Positions 46,501 to 52,755 of a DNA stretch of 64,000 nt are shown here, piece after piece. The stretch is from positions 1 through 64,000 of the forward strand of contig MHBL01000432.1 of NCBI GenBank assembly GCA_001803235.1, read 5' to 3'. The position numbers and the translations under genes are program-made. The stretch comes from Lentisphaerae bacterium RIFOXYA12_64_32 (GTDB lineage Bacteria > Verrucomicrobiota > Lentisphaeria > Oligosphaerales > YB12-FULL-65-16). The notes under the pieces are model-generated. The model made no database searches. It was not told where the DNA came from and saw only the letters and a program-made list of their open reading frames with translations. Position 1 is the stretch's first letter. Every line of letters starts with the position of its first letter.

Positions 46501-47783
46501 ACCGCAGCAGTTTCTTCCTGCTGCTTCGCGAGGCGCTTCTGCTCGGCGGCCGTCGCTTCGGTGCGCTTTGCTTCCTGCGCTCGGGCGGCCTCGGCAGCGG
46601 CCTCGGCTTCAGCGGCGCGCTTGCGGGCGGCGAGGATCTGGGCGGAATTGGCCTTGAGGGTGGCGGCGCGGGACTGGGTGGCGGCGACGGCCTTCTGTTC
46701 TGCGGCGAGTTCCTGCTGTGCCTGGGTCAGCTTCTCTTGTGCCTTCTGGACATCGGCGGCCTGGCTGGTGGCGTCGGACTCGGCACGCTTCAGTGCGGTG
46801 GCGGCGGCGCTGCGCGCCTTGGGGTCAACGGCGTTAACCAGCTCGCTGGAACGCTGACGGACGATGGCCTTGGTCTGCTCGGCGGCGGCCTGTTCTTTGT
46901 CGTAAGCTTTGCGCGCGGCGTCGGCATCCTCGCGGGCATCGGCGACTTTCTTTTCGGCCTTGGCGATTTCCTTGTCGGCATCCTTGGTTTCGGCAAGGAG
47001 CTTCTCTTCCTGTTCTTTCTTGCTGGCGGCTTCGGCCTTGGCTTTGGCTTCGGCGTCCTTCAGTGCCTTGGCGGCGCGTTCCTTCTCGGCGGCCAGCGCT
47101 TCGGTGCGCTTTGCTTCCTGCGCTCGGGCGGCTTTGGCAGCAGCTTCGGCGGCGTCGGCGCGTTTGGCTTCGTCAGCCTTGGCCTGCTTGGCGGCGTCGG
47201 CCAGCGCTTCGGTGCGCTTTGCTTCCTGCGCTCGGGCGGCTTTGGCGGCAGCCTCGGCCTGGGCCTTGGCGGCTTTGGCGGCGTCGGCAGCCTTGTCCTG
47301 CTGCGCGGCGGCGGCCTTGGCCTGGGCGCGGAGGGTGTCGACCTTGGCACGGGCCTGATCGGCTTGGGCTTGGAGCGTTCCGGCGCTGGTCTGGGCGGCG
47401 GCGGCAGTTGCCTGGGCCTTGGCGTTGTCAGCGGTTGCGGCCGCGAGTTGTTCGGTTGTCTTCTGGACAGATGTAGTCAGCTTGGGTTTGTCCTTGTCGG
47501 ACGCTTTGGCGAGCTTGGCGCGTAGTGCGGCCAGGTCGTCCTGGAGGTCTTTGACGAGGTCCTGACTCTTGGCCTGCGCTTTCTGGGCTTTGGCAAGGCT
47601 GGCCTTGGCGTCCTTGAGTGACGCTTCAGTCTGCTTGGCCGCAGCGGCTGCTGCGTCGACGTCCTTTTCGGAGACGGACTGTGCCAGGACGGACAGGCTG
47701 AGTCCGAGGAGTCCTGCGGTGAGGACACGTGCAACGCGGCCGGGTCGGCTGGCAAGTGCATTGATCAAGCGGACTGTCGACAT
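43587..47783 (-). CDS. TpsB-type outer-membrane transporter with a ~780-residue coiled-coil N-terminal extension (1398 aa)
   Basis: This is the outer-membrane partner for the giant exoprotein encoded next. The start is firm (AGGAGG, 5 nt before ATG). Residues 1-35 are a signal peptide ending SVLAQ. Residues about 36-815 are Ala/Lys/Glu/Gln-rich heptad-like coiled coil, including 40-residue repeats of the type AKAARAQEAKRTEALAAEQK / RLAKQQKEAEAKAKADAEA. A Pro/Ala/Val hinge (VVATAPALVAAAPAAQPAAV) interrupts the coil near 535-570. Residues about 880-1015 form two POTRA-like domains (NEFHGKLTKALQEEGYVFAK; GTITVKGNRYYSAKQVISSL). Residues about 1018-1398 are the FhaC/ShlB-type barrel, with the loop-6 motif GANTVRGY near 1272 and a C-terminal phenylalanine (LSLQLQF), the outer-membrane insertion signal. 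Usual TpsB proteins are about 550-600 residues and lack such a coil, which resembles TolA in composition. It forms an operon with tpsA. Confidence 0.9.
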   Translation of the reverse strand: MSTVRLINALASRPGRVARVLTAGLLGLSLSVLAQSVSEKDVDAAAAAAKQTEASLKDAKASLAKAQKAQAKSQDLVKDLQDDLAALRAKLAKASDKDKPKLTTSVQKTTEQLAAATADNAKAQATAAAAQTSAGTLQAQADQARAKVDTLRAQAKAAAAQQDKAADAAKAAKAQAEAAAKAARAQEAKRTEALADAAKQAKADEAKRADAAEAAAKAARAQEAKRTEALAAEKERAAKALKDAEAKAKAEAASKKEQEEKLLAETKDADKEIAKAEKKVADAREDADAARKAYDKEQAAAEQTKAIVRQRSSELVNAVDPKARSAAATALKRAESDATSQAADVQKAQEKLTQAQQELAAEQKAVAATQSRAATLKANSAQILAARKRAAEAEAAAEAARAQEAKRTEATAAEQKRLAKQQEETAAVAAKAKKEADAKAEAAAEAAAKAAKAEEAKRAEATAAEQKRLAKQQKEAEAKAKADAEAAAKAARAQEAKRTEALAAEQKRLAKQQKEAEAKAKADAEAAAKVAKAQEAKRTEAAAVAAPVVATAPALVAAAPAAQPAAVAAPVAKATETDAEAKKLAEQEKKLAEKRAKDAAQAQTRVQKAGEGDARARAKVALEQATRTEDEASLKARHATDMRQAQEDQMLAKIRPFTEARDAADNDMQRHKLAAEESRKQAEVAGQNRAKALEKIETTKKSEADTLSSALSETDSQKRATVLGQALQFVEERKKAESEATAFTTTEQQARNRITDELSAATAAQAELENATRKENLAKAAAETPELAAARKSEADALAVAKSATETRQQAEAEAAKYGIVIPRKAVRELAPGEVGPGNAGPWTVKEISDEPSLQGGQKLQTPDAVAGDVAAAGKRLTFDVPMISGDKEIVEKLPAWKEWADHVTFNPVSPEEINEFHGKLTKALQEEGYVFAKVVFPTRIWSYGIFLAKVDCGPLGTITVKGNRYYSAKQVISSLQHQDGDRFNYARIHGDLFDLNSQPDIAINTKLKPVMQDGRRVINAELEVDDSLPIHGAVEVSNTGTDATDDWRIRSTLQHLNLTKHYDVLTADWITTPDFTEINAWSGGYYLPLGDVYSLSLFGGYSTSSLEDVLPLLDIRGKGHFFGGQVTKTLTDTAKYRLQLSGGWIFQHSETEHELASMDLEDRKVDMSMPQVTLGYASKTFDKLGGRNFISNTIMGNFAGQFGSSESEVFNSESEAYADGDFAIDRVQIARLQRFFSGEDAPGKWSLFMKADGQFTSDTLPPDMRKAVGGANTVRGYTESEAAGDQVIAATLELRTPLFHNFIPGLKKSDEFLEANPEAWQRHRLQFIAFTDYAYTDINTPRAGETSGDTFMSGGVGLRMGLTKYSQARLDYGYPFEKTTENTPSSGRLHLSLQLQF
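46161..46570 (-). repeat. 120-bp tandem repeats encoding 40-residue coiled-coil units
   Basis: CGCTTCGGTGCGCTTTGCTT-type boxes start at 46161, 46281, 46401 and 46551 (spacings 120, 120, 150 bp). Related units lie at about 47097 and 47208. This internal repetition could expand or contract in frame and so change coil length. Confidence 0.8.
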
Positions 47784-47882
47784 GTTGTCCTCCTAGTTCC
47801 CCGTGCCCCGCGGGGGCGACTCCAGAAGTGATACTCCGGATAGCCTTCGCAGACTCTTCTTTCCGACCCTTCCGTCCGAATT

Positions 47883-47955
47883 CACGAGTCGGAACTCGTG
47901 CACAAAGCACCTTCAATCACACGCCGACCGCCGGTGAAACCGGTCGTTCGGTGAT
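47883..47955 (-). promoter_or_regulatory. Structured 5' leader of the two-partner secretion operon
   Basis: There are two clear hairpins. CACGAGT-CGGA-ACTCGTG (47883-47900) is one. The other is nested: ATCAC (47916-47920), CGACCG (47925-47930), a 10-nt loop, CGGTCG (47941-47946), GTGAT (47951-47955). They lie 100-170 nt upstream of the tpsB start, within a leader of about 290 nt. I could not match it to a known riboswitch class. A regulatory RNA or a stabiliser of a 37-kb transcript are both possible. Confidence 0.45.
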
Positions 47956-48081
47956 GCGTCGGAGTCTTAATTTCCCTAATAGTTCTTCAGTGCTTACTAC
48001 GCGAATCGGCACTTTCCAGTCCGACTTCCCTGATAGCGACAGTCCCTTGGCGCCGCCATCTTCCGATCACGTAACAACGTC

Positions 48082-48109
48082 ATTATATCAGTCGCCGTTT
48101 CCATTGCAA
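48082..48109 (-). promoter_or_regulatory. Sigma-70-type promoter for tpsB-tpsA
   Basis: On the minus strand TTGCAA (48109-48104), a 16-nt spacer, then TATAAT (48087-48082, a perfect -10). The surrounding sequence is locally AT-rich. Transcription would start near 48075, giving a leader of about 290 nt. Confidence 0.6.
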
Positions 48110-48419
48110 GACGGTCGGAACAAAAAAGACTAGCGGAATAGAACATGGGGAAAAGGGCCAAGGCCGGACGTCGAAGGCCGCAAATAGTGGGGGGCGAGGC
48201 TCTTGACTGTTTGGGGGTAGAGGGCGGCCGCGCCCTCTTCCCAAATCGTCGCTCCACGGCCGCAAGGGCAGTGGCGGCGCGGAAGGAAGCGAGTTGCAGC
48301 CGGAAGTATGACCGGGGGGCCGGCGCCCGGGGGGCGCTGGGGCATTACGTGAATCGCGCTGCGTGCACTCGTCGATTGGCGGGCTATCTTATGGGTCTGC
48401 TTGTGACGCTTTTTCATTT
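48110..48419. other. Spacer between the tps promoter and the tRNA gene
   Basis: About 310 bp without a convincing gene. GC-rich short palindromes (GGGCGGCCGCGCCC near 48217, GGGGGCCGGCGCCCGGGG near 48313) are present. Divergent transcription of tps (minus) and tRNA-Pro (plus) must start in or beside this interval. Confidence 0.5.
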
Positions 48420-48497
48420 CGGGGCGTAGCGCAGCCTGGTCAGCGCGACTGGTTTGGGACCAGTAGGTCGCGAGTTCAAATCTCGCCGCCCCGACCA
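48420..48497 (+). tRNA. tRNA-Pro (anticodon TGG), CCA encoded
   Basis: The acceptor stem CGGGGCG (48420-48426) pairs with CGCCCCG (48487-48493), followed by A and an encoded CCA (48495-48497). The anticodon arm is ACTGG-TTTGGGA-CCAGT, giving anticodon TGG for proline. The T arm is GCGAG-TTCAAAT-CTCGC. The D arm AGCGCAGCCTGGTCAGCGCG is typical of bacterial tRNA-Pro. It is the only RNA gene I find. Confidence 0.97.
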
Positions 48498-48519
48498 GAA
48501 CTTTCCACGCGTGGATGCG

Positions 48520-48562
48520 GTGTCGTGGCGTTTTTCGCGACACGAGGGGCGCGCTCTTTTTT
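48520..48562 (+). terminator. Candidate terminator after tRNA-Pro
   Basis: GTGTCG...CGACAC forms a hairpin (48520-48543), followed after a GC-rich stretch by a run of six T (48557-48562). The stem and T tract are not directly adjacent, so this is tentative. Confidence 0.35.
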
Positions 48563-48796
48563 CGACCTGTGCAAGCACGTCCCCATGGAGGGCCTCCGCG
48601 TGGAGGCCGGGATATGCTCGCTTGTAGTGGGCTCGTAGCGCGCGGAACGAAGTGGAGCGCCAAGAGCCCATCCGGCGCGTGACGTTGGCAGCGGGGATGG
48701 TGTCTTGCCCGGCGGACTGCCGCCGGGACTGCGACACCACTACGAACGGTGCCACGATGCCTGGCGACGCGAGGCCGAATGTGCTTGCACAGGTCG
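48562..48796. repeat. Inverted repeat pair downstream of tRNA-Pro
   Basis: CGACCTGTGCAAGCAC (48563-48578) and its exact complement (48781-48796) bracket about 200 bp, with T-rich flanks on the outer sides. Inside is a stable hairpin at 48699-48737 (GGTGTC ... CCCGGCGG-ACTG-CCGCCGGG ... GACACC). No protein is evident between the arms. It could be a small non-autonomous mobile element or a relic inserted next to a tRNA gene. Confidence 0.6.
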
Positions 48797-48843
48797 CTTT
48801 TTTTGGGGGGGGGCGTGGCCGAGGTATATGCCGAATCCACAGA

Positions 48844-48863
48844 CCACGGGGCAAGCCCGTGGC
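48844..48863 (+). repeat. REP-like palindrome, family 1 (copy 1 of 11)
   Basis: CCACGGGGCAAGCCCGTGGC folds as CCACGGG/CCCGTGG. It is followed at 48868-48900 by partial copies (AAGCCCGTGGC, AACCCGTGGC). It lies just past the dapA stop. Confidence 0.85.
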
Positions 48864-48904
48864 AATGGCAAGCCCGTGGCGGGGGCGAACCCGTGGCGGG
48901 GGCC

Positions 48905-49777
48905 TCACACGGCGAGGCCGGCGGCTTTCATGGCGGCCTTGAGCACCTCGCGGGCGGCAGGACTGATGGGGCAGAGGGGAAGGCGATACTCTTCGGCGAT
49001 CTTGCCGAGCATGGCCAGGGCCGCCTTGACCGGGACGGGATTGGTCTCGACAAACAGGTCACGGAACAGCGGATAGAGGCGGTAGTGGAGGTCGCGCGCC
49101 TCCTCCCAGTTGTCCTCGAGAGCGGCATGCACCATGTTGGTCACATCCGCGGGGACGACGTTGGAGGCCACACTGATGACGCCGGTGGCCCCCAGAGACA
49201 TCATGGGCAGTGTGAGGGAATCGTCGCCACAGAGGACGGTGATGCCGCAACCGCTGAGGATCTGGCTGACGCGGTCCGCACTGCCGCCGGCTTCCTTGAT
49301 GGCGACGATGAGCGGGTGCTGGGCCAGACGATGGACGGTCTGGATGTCGATTTCCTTGCCGGTGCGCGAGGGCACGTTGTAGAGAACGACGGGTAACCCG
49401 CCCTCGTCCGCCACAGCGGCGAAATGCCGGTAAAGCCCTTCTGCGGTGGGCTTGTTGTAGTACGGCGTGACCTGCAGGGTGGCATCGGCCCCGACGGAGG
49501 CGGCGTGACGCGTAAGCCGCACCGCCTCGGCGGTGCAGTTGGCGCCGGTACCCGCAATGACCTGACAGCGGCCCGCGACGGTTTCGACGGTGAACCGGAC
49601 GACGTCCTGGTGCTCCTCGAAATCGAGCGTGGGCGACTCGCCGGTGGTGCCGACCGGGACGAGTCCGTCTATGCCGGCGGTGATCTGCTCCTCGATCAGA
49701 CGGCCCAGGGCTTCGAGATCGACCTTTCCGTTCCGGAACGGGGTGACCAGCGCGGTGTAACAGCCTTGCAGTTCCAT
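48905..49777 (-). CDS. dapA: 4-hydroxy-tetrahydrodipicolinate synthase
   Basis: DapA condenses pyruvate with aspartate semialdehyde, the first committed step to diaminopimelate and lysine, in the cytoplasm. The protein is 290 residues, the usual length. I chose the ATG at 49777 (MELQGCYTALVTPF), preceded by AGGAA. Diagnostic residues are in place: TT at 44-45 in PVGTTGESPTL, Y133 and R138 in VVLYNVPSRTGKE, and the Schiff-base lysine K161 in VAIKEAGGS. The TPYYNKP motif is at 104-110. It is transcribed in the same direction as proC but separated by about 340 bp with a tandem repeat, so co-transcription is uncertain. Confidence 0.97.
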   Translation of the reverse strand: MELQGCYTALVTPFRNGKVDLEALGRLIEEQITAGIDGLVPVGTTGESPTLDFEEHQDVVRFTVETVAGRCQVIAGTGANCTAEAVRLTRHAASVGADATLQVTPYYNKPTAEGLYRHFAAVADEGGLPVVLYNVPSRTGKEIDIQTVHRLAQHPLIVAIKEAGGSADRVSQILSGCGITVLCGDDSLTLPMMSLGATGVISVASNVVPADVTNMVHAALEDNWEEARDLHYRLYPLFRDLFVETNPVPVKAALAMLGKIAEEYRLPLCPISPAAREVLKAAMKAAGLAV

Positions 49778-49910
49778 GCGTGAGTTCCTGGGGGCGACAG
49801 GGTTCGGGGTTCGGGGTGAAGTACCCAACGGACTAAACGGACCCAACAGACGAACGAGATAAAGCTACCGCGGGAGGCGGAAAGGTCAAGCGGGCGGGGC
49901 GCGGAGCAGG

Positions 49911-49986
49911 GAGGCGTGAGGCGTGAGGCGTGAGGCGTGAGGCGTGAGGCGTGAGGCGTGAGGCGTGAGGCGTGAGGCGTGAGGCG
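49911..49986. repeat. Heptamer tandem array, ten units of GAGGCGT
   Basis: Ten perfect units occupy 49911-49980, plus a partial one, in the dapA-proC spacer. The rest of this spacer (49778-49910) holds GGTTCGGGGT repeats and CCAACGGACTAAACGGACCC repeats and no gene. Confidence 0.9.
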
Positions 49987-50040
49987 GGACGCGATCGGGG
50001 ACTGGGGAGGTGATGACGTGCGCCGGACACGGGGCTGGGA

Positions 50041-50060
50041 CCACGGGGCGAGCCCGTGGC
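50041..50060 (+). repeat. REP-like palindrome, family 1 (copy 2)
   Basis: CCACGGGGCGAGCCCGTGGC, with one base different in the loop from the consensus, followed by AGGAGGGG. Confidence 0.8.
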
Positions 50061-50115
50061 AGGAGGGGCAATACCGATGCACCTATGCTGGGCGGGACCC
50101 CGCCCCCGCCTCCCC

Positions 50116-50919
50116 TCACCCGCCCCGGCCGAGTTCGATGGAGCGGCGTTTGGCGGCGCGGACGGCGTCGCGGATGAGCGTGCGGAAGTGCGCCTGATTG
50201 AGCACGGCCAGGGCGGCGGCGGTCGTGCCGCCGGGCGATGTGACGGCGGTGCGGAGTTCGTCGGGGGTTCCGAGCCGGGCCTGGACCATGGCGGCGGCGC
50301 CAGCGACGGTCTGGGCGGTCAGTTCCAGGGCGATGTCGGGAGGCAGTCCGGCGTCCACGCCGGCATCGGTCAGGGCCTGAATCATCTCGAAGATGTAGGC
50401 TGGGCCGCTACCGCTCAATGCGGTTACGGCATCCAATTGGTTTTCAGCGAGTTCGAACACAATTCCCGCAGCGCCGAGCAGTCGCCGCGCCAAATCGCGG
50501 TCGGATTCAGTGGTTTTGGCGCCACAGCAGAAGACGCTGGCGCCCTTGCCGACCATGAGCGGGGTGTTGGGCATGACGCGTACGAGGCGCTCGGTCTGGA
50601 CCCAGGCGGCGAGGCGCGCGAGCGGAATGCCGGCTGCGATCGAGATGATGAGTTTGCCGGCGCAGAGCGGCGCCAGTGGCCGGCACACGGCCTCCGCAGC
50701 CTGTGGTTTGACGGCCAGGATGACGGCGTCACAGGCGGCGACGACGTCGGTCGCGGCCTCGACACAGCGCACTCCGGTGGCGGCGGTGAACCCGGCGCGG
50801 GCCTGGGGGAGGACCTCGGCGGCCAGCATCTGCGCGGGCGTGAGGACCGCTTTCTCGATGAGGCCTTTGGCCATGGCGGTGGCCATTTTCCCGGCACCGA
50901 TGAATCCGAGGGGTGTCAT
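50116..50919 (-). CDS. proC: Pyrroline-5-carboxylate reductase
   Basis: ProC reduces 1-pyrroline-5-carboxylate to proline with NAD(P)H in the cytoplasm. The protein is 267 residues, normal for the family. The start at 50919 has GGAGG 8 nt upstream. The Rossmann motif is GFIGAGKMATAMAKGL (5-20). VILAVKP and MPNTPLMVGKG lie in the nucleotide-binding half. The C-terminal dimerisation/active-site half shows ALSGSGPAYIFEMIQALTDA and VTSPGGTTAAAL. It lies downstream of recA by about 545 bp, with repeats and a hairpin between, so it probably has its own promoter, which I could not place. Confidence 0.97.
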   Translation of the reverse strand: MTPLGFIGAGKMATAMAKGLIEKAVLTPAQMLAAEVLPQARAGFTAATGVRCVEAATDVVAACDAVILAVKPQAAEAVCRPLAPLCAGKLIISIAAGIPLARLAAWVQTERLVRVMPNTPLMVGKGASVFCCGAKTTESDRDLARRLLGAAGIVFELAENQLDAVTALSGSGPAYIFEMIQALTDAGVDAGLPPDIALELTAQTVAGAAAMVQARLGTPDELRTAVTSPGGTTAAALAVLNQAHFRTLIRDAVRAAKRRSIELGRGG

Positions 50920-51069
50920 GCGTCGGTCCTCCGTGGTGCGATCCGCGATTTTCGTGGTTCTTCGTTCTGTGCAATGGGCGCCTGGCAGGGCGTGCGCGGG
51001 TGGAGCCTGGCCTTTCGCGGGTTCACTCCAAAGCTGGGGTGCCGTGAGCCGCCCGGTGACGTTGCTGTT

Positions 51070-51115
51070 CCCGGTCTGCGGGCGGCCTTTTATGGCGGCC
51101 CGCCCGCAGGCCGGG
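51070..51115. other. Long hairpin in the recA-proC spacer
   Basis: CCCGGTCTGCGGGCGGCC pairs with GGCCCGCCCGCAGGCCGGG around a short TTTTATGG loop, about 18 bp with one mismatch and one bulge. No T tract follows on either strand, so it is not a canonical terminator. The remainder of 50920-51464 has no gene. Confidence 0.6.
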
Positions 51116-51324
51116 AGAAATGGCGTGGTTTTTCGTCTCGTTTGGCCGAATCGATCTCCTTCACCGCCACCGTGAGGCCGGCGTCGGTGAGAAACAGTGG
51201 CGGTTGGCACGGAACTCCACGATCTTGCTAACGTATCGGAAATGCTACACATGTTACTGTGCTGCATGGACTATGGACAATGGACAATGGACCCCCGTTG
51301 CGCGTAGCGCTAAGTTCGTCAGGA

Positions 51325-51432
51325 CCACGGGGCAAGCCCGTGGCATGCGCAACCTGCCGACGACGCCTCTTGGACACGACTTCCACACCACGGGGCAAGC
51401 CCGTGGCATGCGCAACCTGCCGACGACGCCTC
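51325..51432 (+). repeat. Two REP-like palindromes (family 1) in a 63-bp direct repeat
   Basis: CCACGGGGCAAGCCCGTGGC plus ATGCGCAACCTGCCGACGAC and GCCTC occurs at 51325-51369 and again, identical, at 51388-51432. It is preceded at about 51269-51292 by a short TGGACAATGGACAATGGAC tandem. This lies just past the recA stop. Confidence 0.85.
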
Positions 51433-51464
51433 CAATGACGGCGGCACTCCTCCCGTTTCTTGGC

Positions 51465-52568
51465 CTATTCCTCGCCGGGCGGTGCGGGGTCCGCAGCGGC
51501 GGCGCTGTCGGCGGCGACAGGGGATGGCTTGGCGGCGACGGCCACGCCCTCGGCGCTGACTTTTTCGCGGATTCGCGCCAGGAGCCGTTGCGCCATGCCC
51601 TCGTCGTCTTCGATGGCTTTCTTGACCTGCTCACGGCCTTGTCCGATCTGCTGGTCCTCGAACGAGAACCAGGAACCGCGCTTCTCGATGACCTTGATGT
51701 CGATGGCCACATCGAGGATGGACCCGGACCTGGAGATGCCACCGGCGTACATGATGTCGAACTCAGCCTCGCGGAAGGGCGGGGCGAGCTTGTTCTTGAC
51801 GACCTTGACTTTGGTGCGGTTGCCCAAGGCTTCGCCGGACGGCGCTTTGATGGTGGCGATGCGGCGGATTTCCAAGCGCACGGAGGCGTAGAATTTCAGG
51901 GCACGGCCGCCGGTGGTGGTTTCCGGGTTGCCGAACATGACGCCGATCTTCTCGCGGATCTGGTTGGTGAAGATGACGCTGGTGCGGCTCTTGGCAATGG
52001 CGCCGGTGAGTTTGCGCAGCGCCTGGGACATGAGTCGGGCCTGGAGTCCGACGTGGGAATCGCCCATCTGGCCCTCGATTTCGGCGCGCGGCACGAGTGC
52101 GGCGACGGAATCGATGACGAGGACGTCAATGGAATTGCTGCGGACGAGGGTTTCGGCAATGTTCAGGGCATCCTCGCCGCAGTCCGGTTGCGAGACGAGC
52201 AGGTCGACGGTGTTGACGCCGATGATACCGGCATAGGTGGGATCCAGGGCGTGTTCCGTATCGATATAGGCGGCGAGGCCGCCGGCCTTTTGTGCGTTGG
52301 CGACGACGTGCAGGCAGAGGGTGGTCTTGCCCGAGGATTCGGGGCCGTAGATTTCGATTACGCGCCCGCGCGGGAGGCCGCCGATGCCCAAGGCAATGTC
52401 GAGAGACAACGCGCCGGTGCTGATGGTGGGCACGTCCTCGTGGGCCCGGTCGCCGAGACGCATGATGGCGCCGCGCCCGAATTCCTTTTCGATCTGACCA
52501 ACGGCCAGTTGAAGATTGCGCTCGCGCGCCGTTGCCGCCGCTTTGGTTTCATCCGGTTTTGTTGCCAT
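51465..52568 (-). CDS. recA: Recombinase A
   Basis: RecA is the DNA-dependent ATPase of homologous recombination and the SOS co-protease, acting on single-stranded DNA in the cytoplasm. The protein is 367 residues, slightly long because of an Ala/Pro-rich C-terminal tail (VAAKPSPVAADSAAAADPAP). The start at 52568 follows AAGGAGAGGCGGG. Walker A is GPESSGKTT at 75-83. Also present are DTEHALDPTYA, the Walker B region VLVIDSVAALVPRAEIEGQM, and loop L2 FTNQIREKIGVMFGNPETTT. A promoter with TTGACA lies about 80 nt upstream. cinA precedes it in the same direction, as in several bacteria where cinA and recA are neighbours. Confidence 0.98.
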   Translation of the reverse strand: MATKPDETKAAATARERNLQLAVGQIEKEFGRGAIMRLGDRAHEDVPTISTGALSLDIALGIGGLPRGRVIEIYGPESSGKTTLCLHVVANAQKAGGLAAYIDTEHALDPTYAGIIGVNTVDLLVSQPDCGEDALNIAETLVRSNSIDVLVIDSVAALVPRAEIEGQMGDSHVGLQARLMSQALRKLTGAIAKSRTSVIFTNQIREKIGVMFGNPETTTGGRALKFYASVRLEIRRIATIKAPSGEALGNRTKVKVVKNKLAPPFREAEFDIMYAGGISRSGSILDVAIDIKVIEKRGSWFSFEDQQIGQGREQVKKAIEDDEGMAQRLLARIREKVSAEGVAVAAKPSPVAADSAAAADPAPPGEE

Positions 52569-52624
52569 CCCGCCTCTCCTTGTTGTTTGGTACGGTGGTG
52601 TTCGGGTCGCTTGGTTTGAGATAT

Positions 52625-52654
52625 AACATACGTTTATTAGTAATATTGTCAAAT
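52625..52654 (-). promoter_or_regulatory. recA promoter with a candidate operator
   Basis: On the minus strand TTGACA (52652-52647), a 16-nt spacer, then TATGTT (52630-52625). The start point would be about 50 nt before the ATG. The segment 52627-52654 (plus strand CATACGTTTATTAGTAATAT, then TGTCAAAT) closely matches 54474-54499. The -10 overlaps a small dyad AAC-ATAC-GTT. A LexA-type operator is possible but unproven. Confidence 0.55.
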
Positions 52655-52755
52655 CGTTGAGAAGAGGGATTCGAGATAATCGAGATATTCGAGAGCATCG
52701 GGGAAACGGACACAACGGACACAACGGACACAACGGACCAAAAGGACTCAACGGG

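Noticed and set aside
45357..47525. 722-codon plus-strand open frame rich in Gly/Leu opposite tpsB
   Set aside because: It is the antisense shadow of the Ala/Lys coiled-coil codons, with no recognisable domain.
47821..48000. Known riboswitch (cyclic-di-GMP or SAM) in the tps leader
   Set aside because: Hairpins are present, but I could not find the conserved core motifs of these classes by eye.
50920..51267. N-terminal extension of ProC to 51267
   Set aside because: The family starts at the Rossmann strand (MTPLGFIGAGK) with GGAGG in front. The extension is non-homologous spacer.
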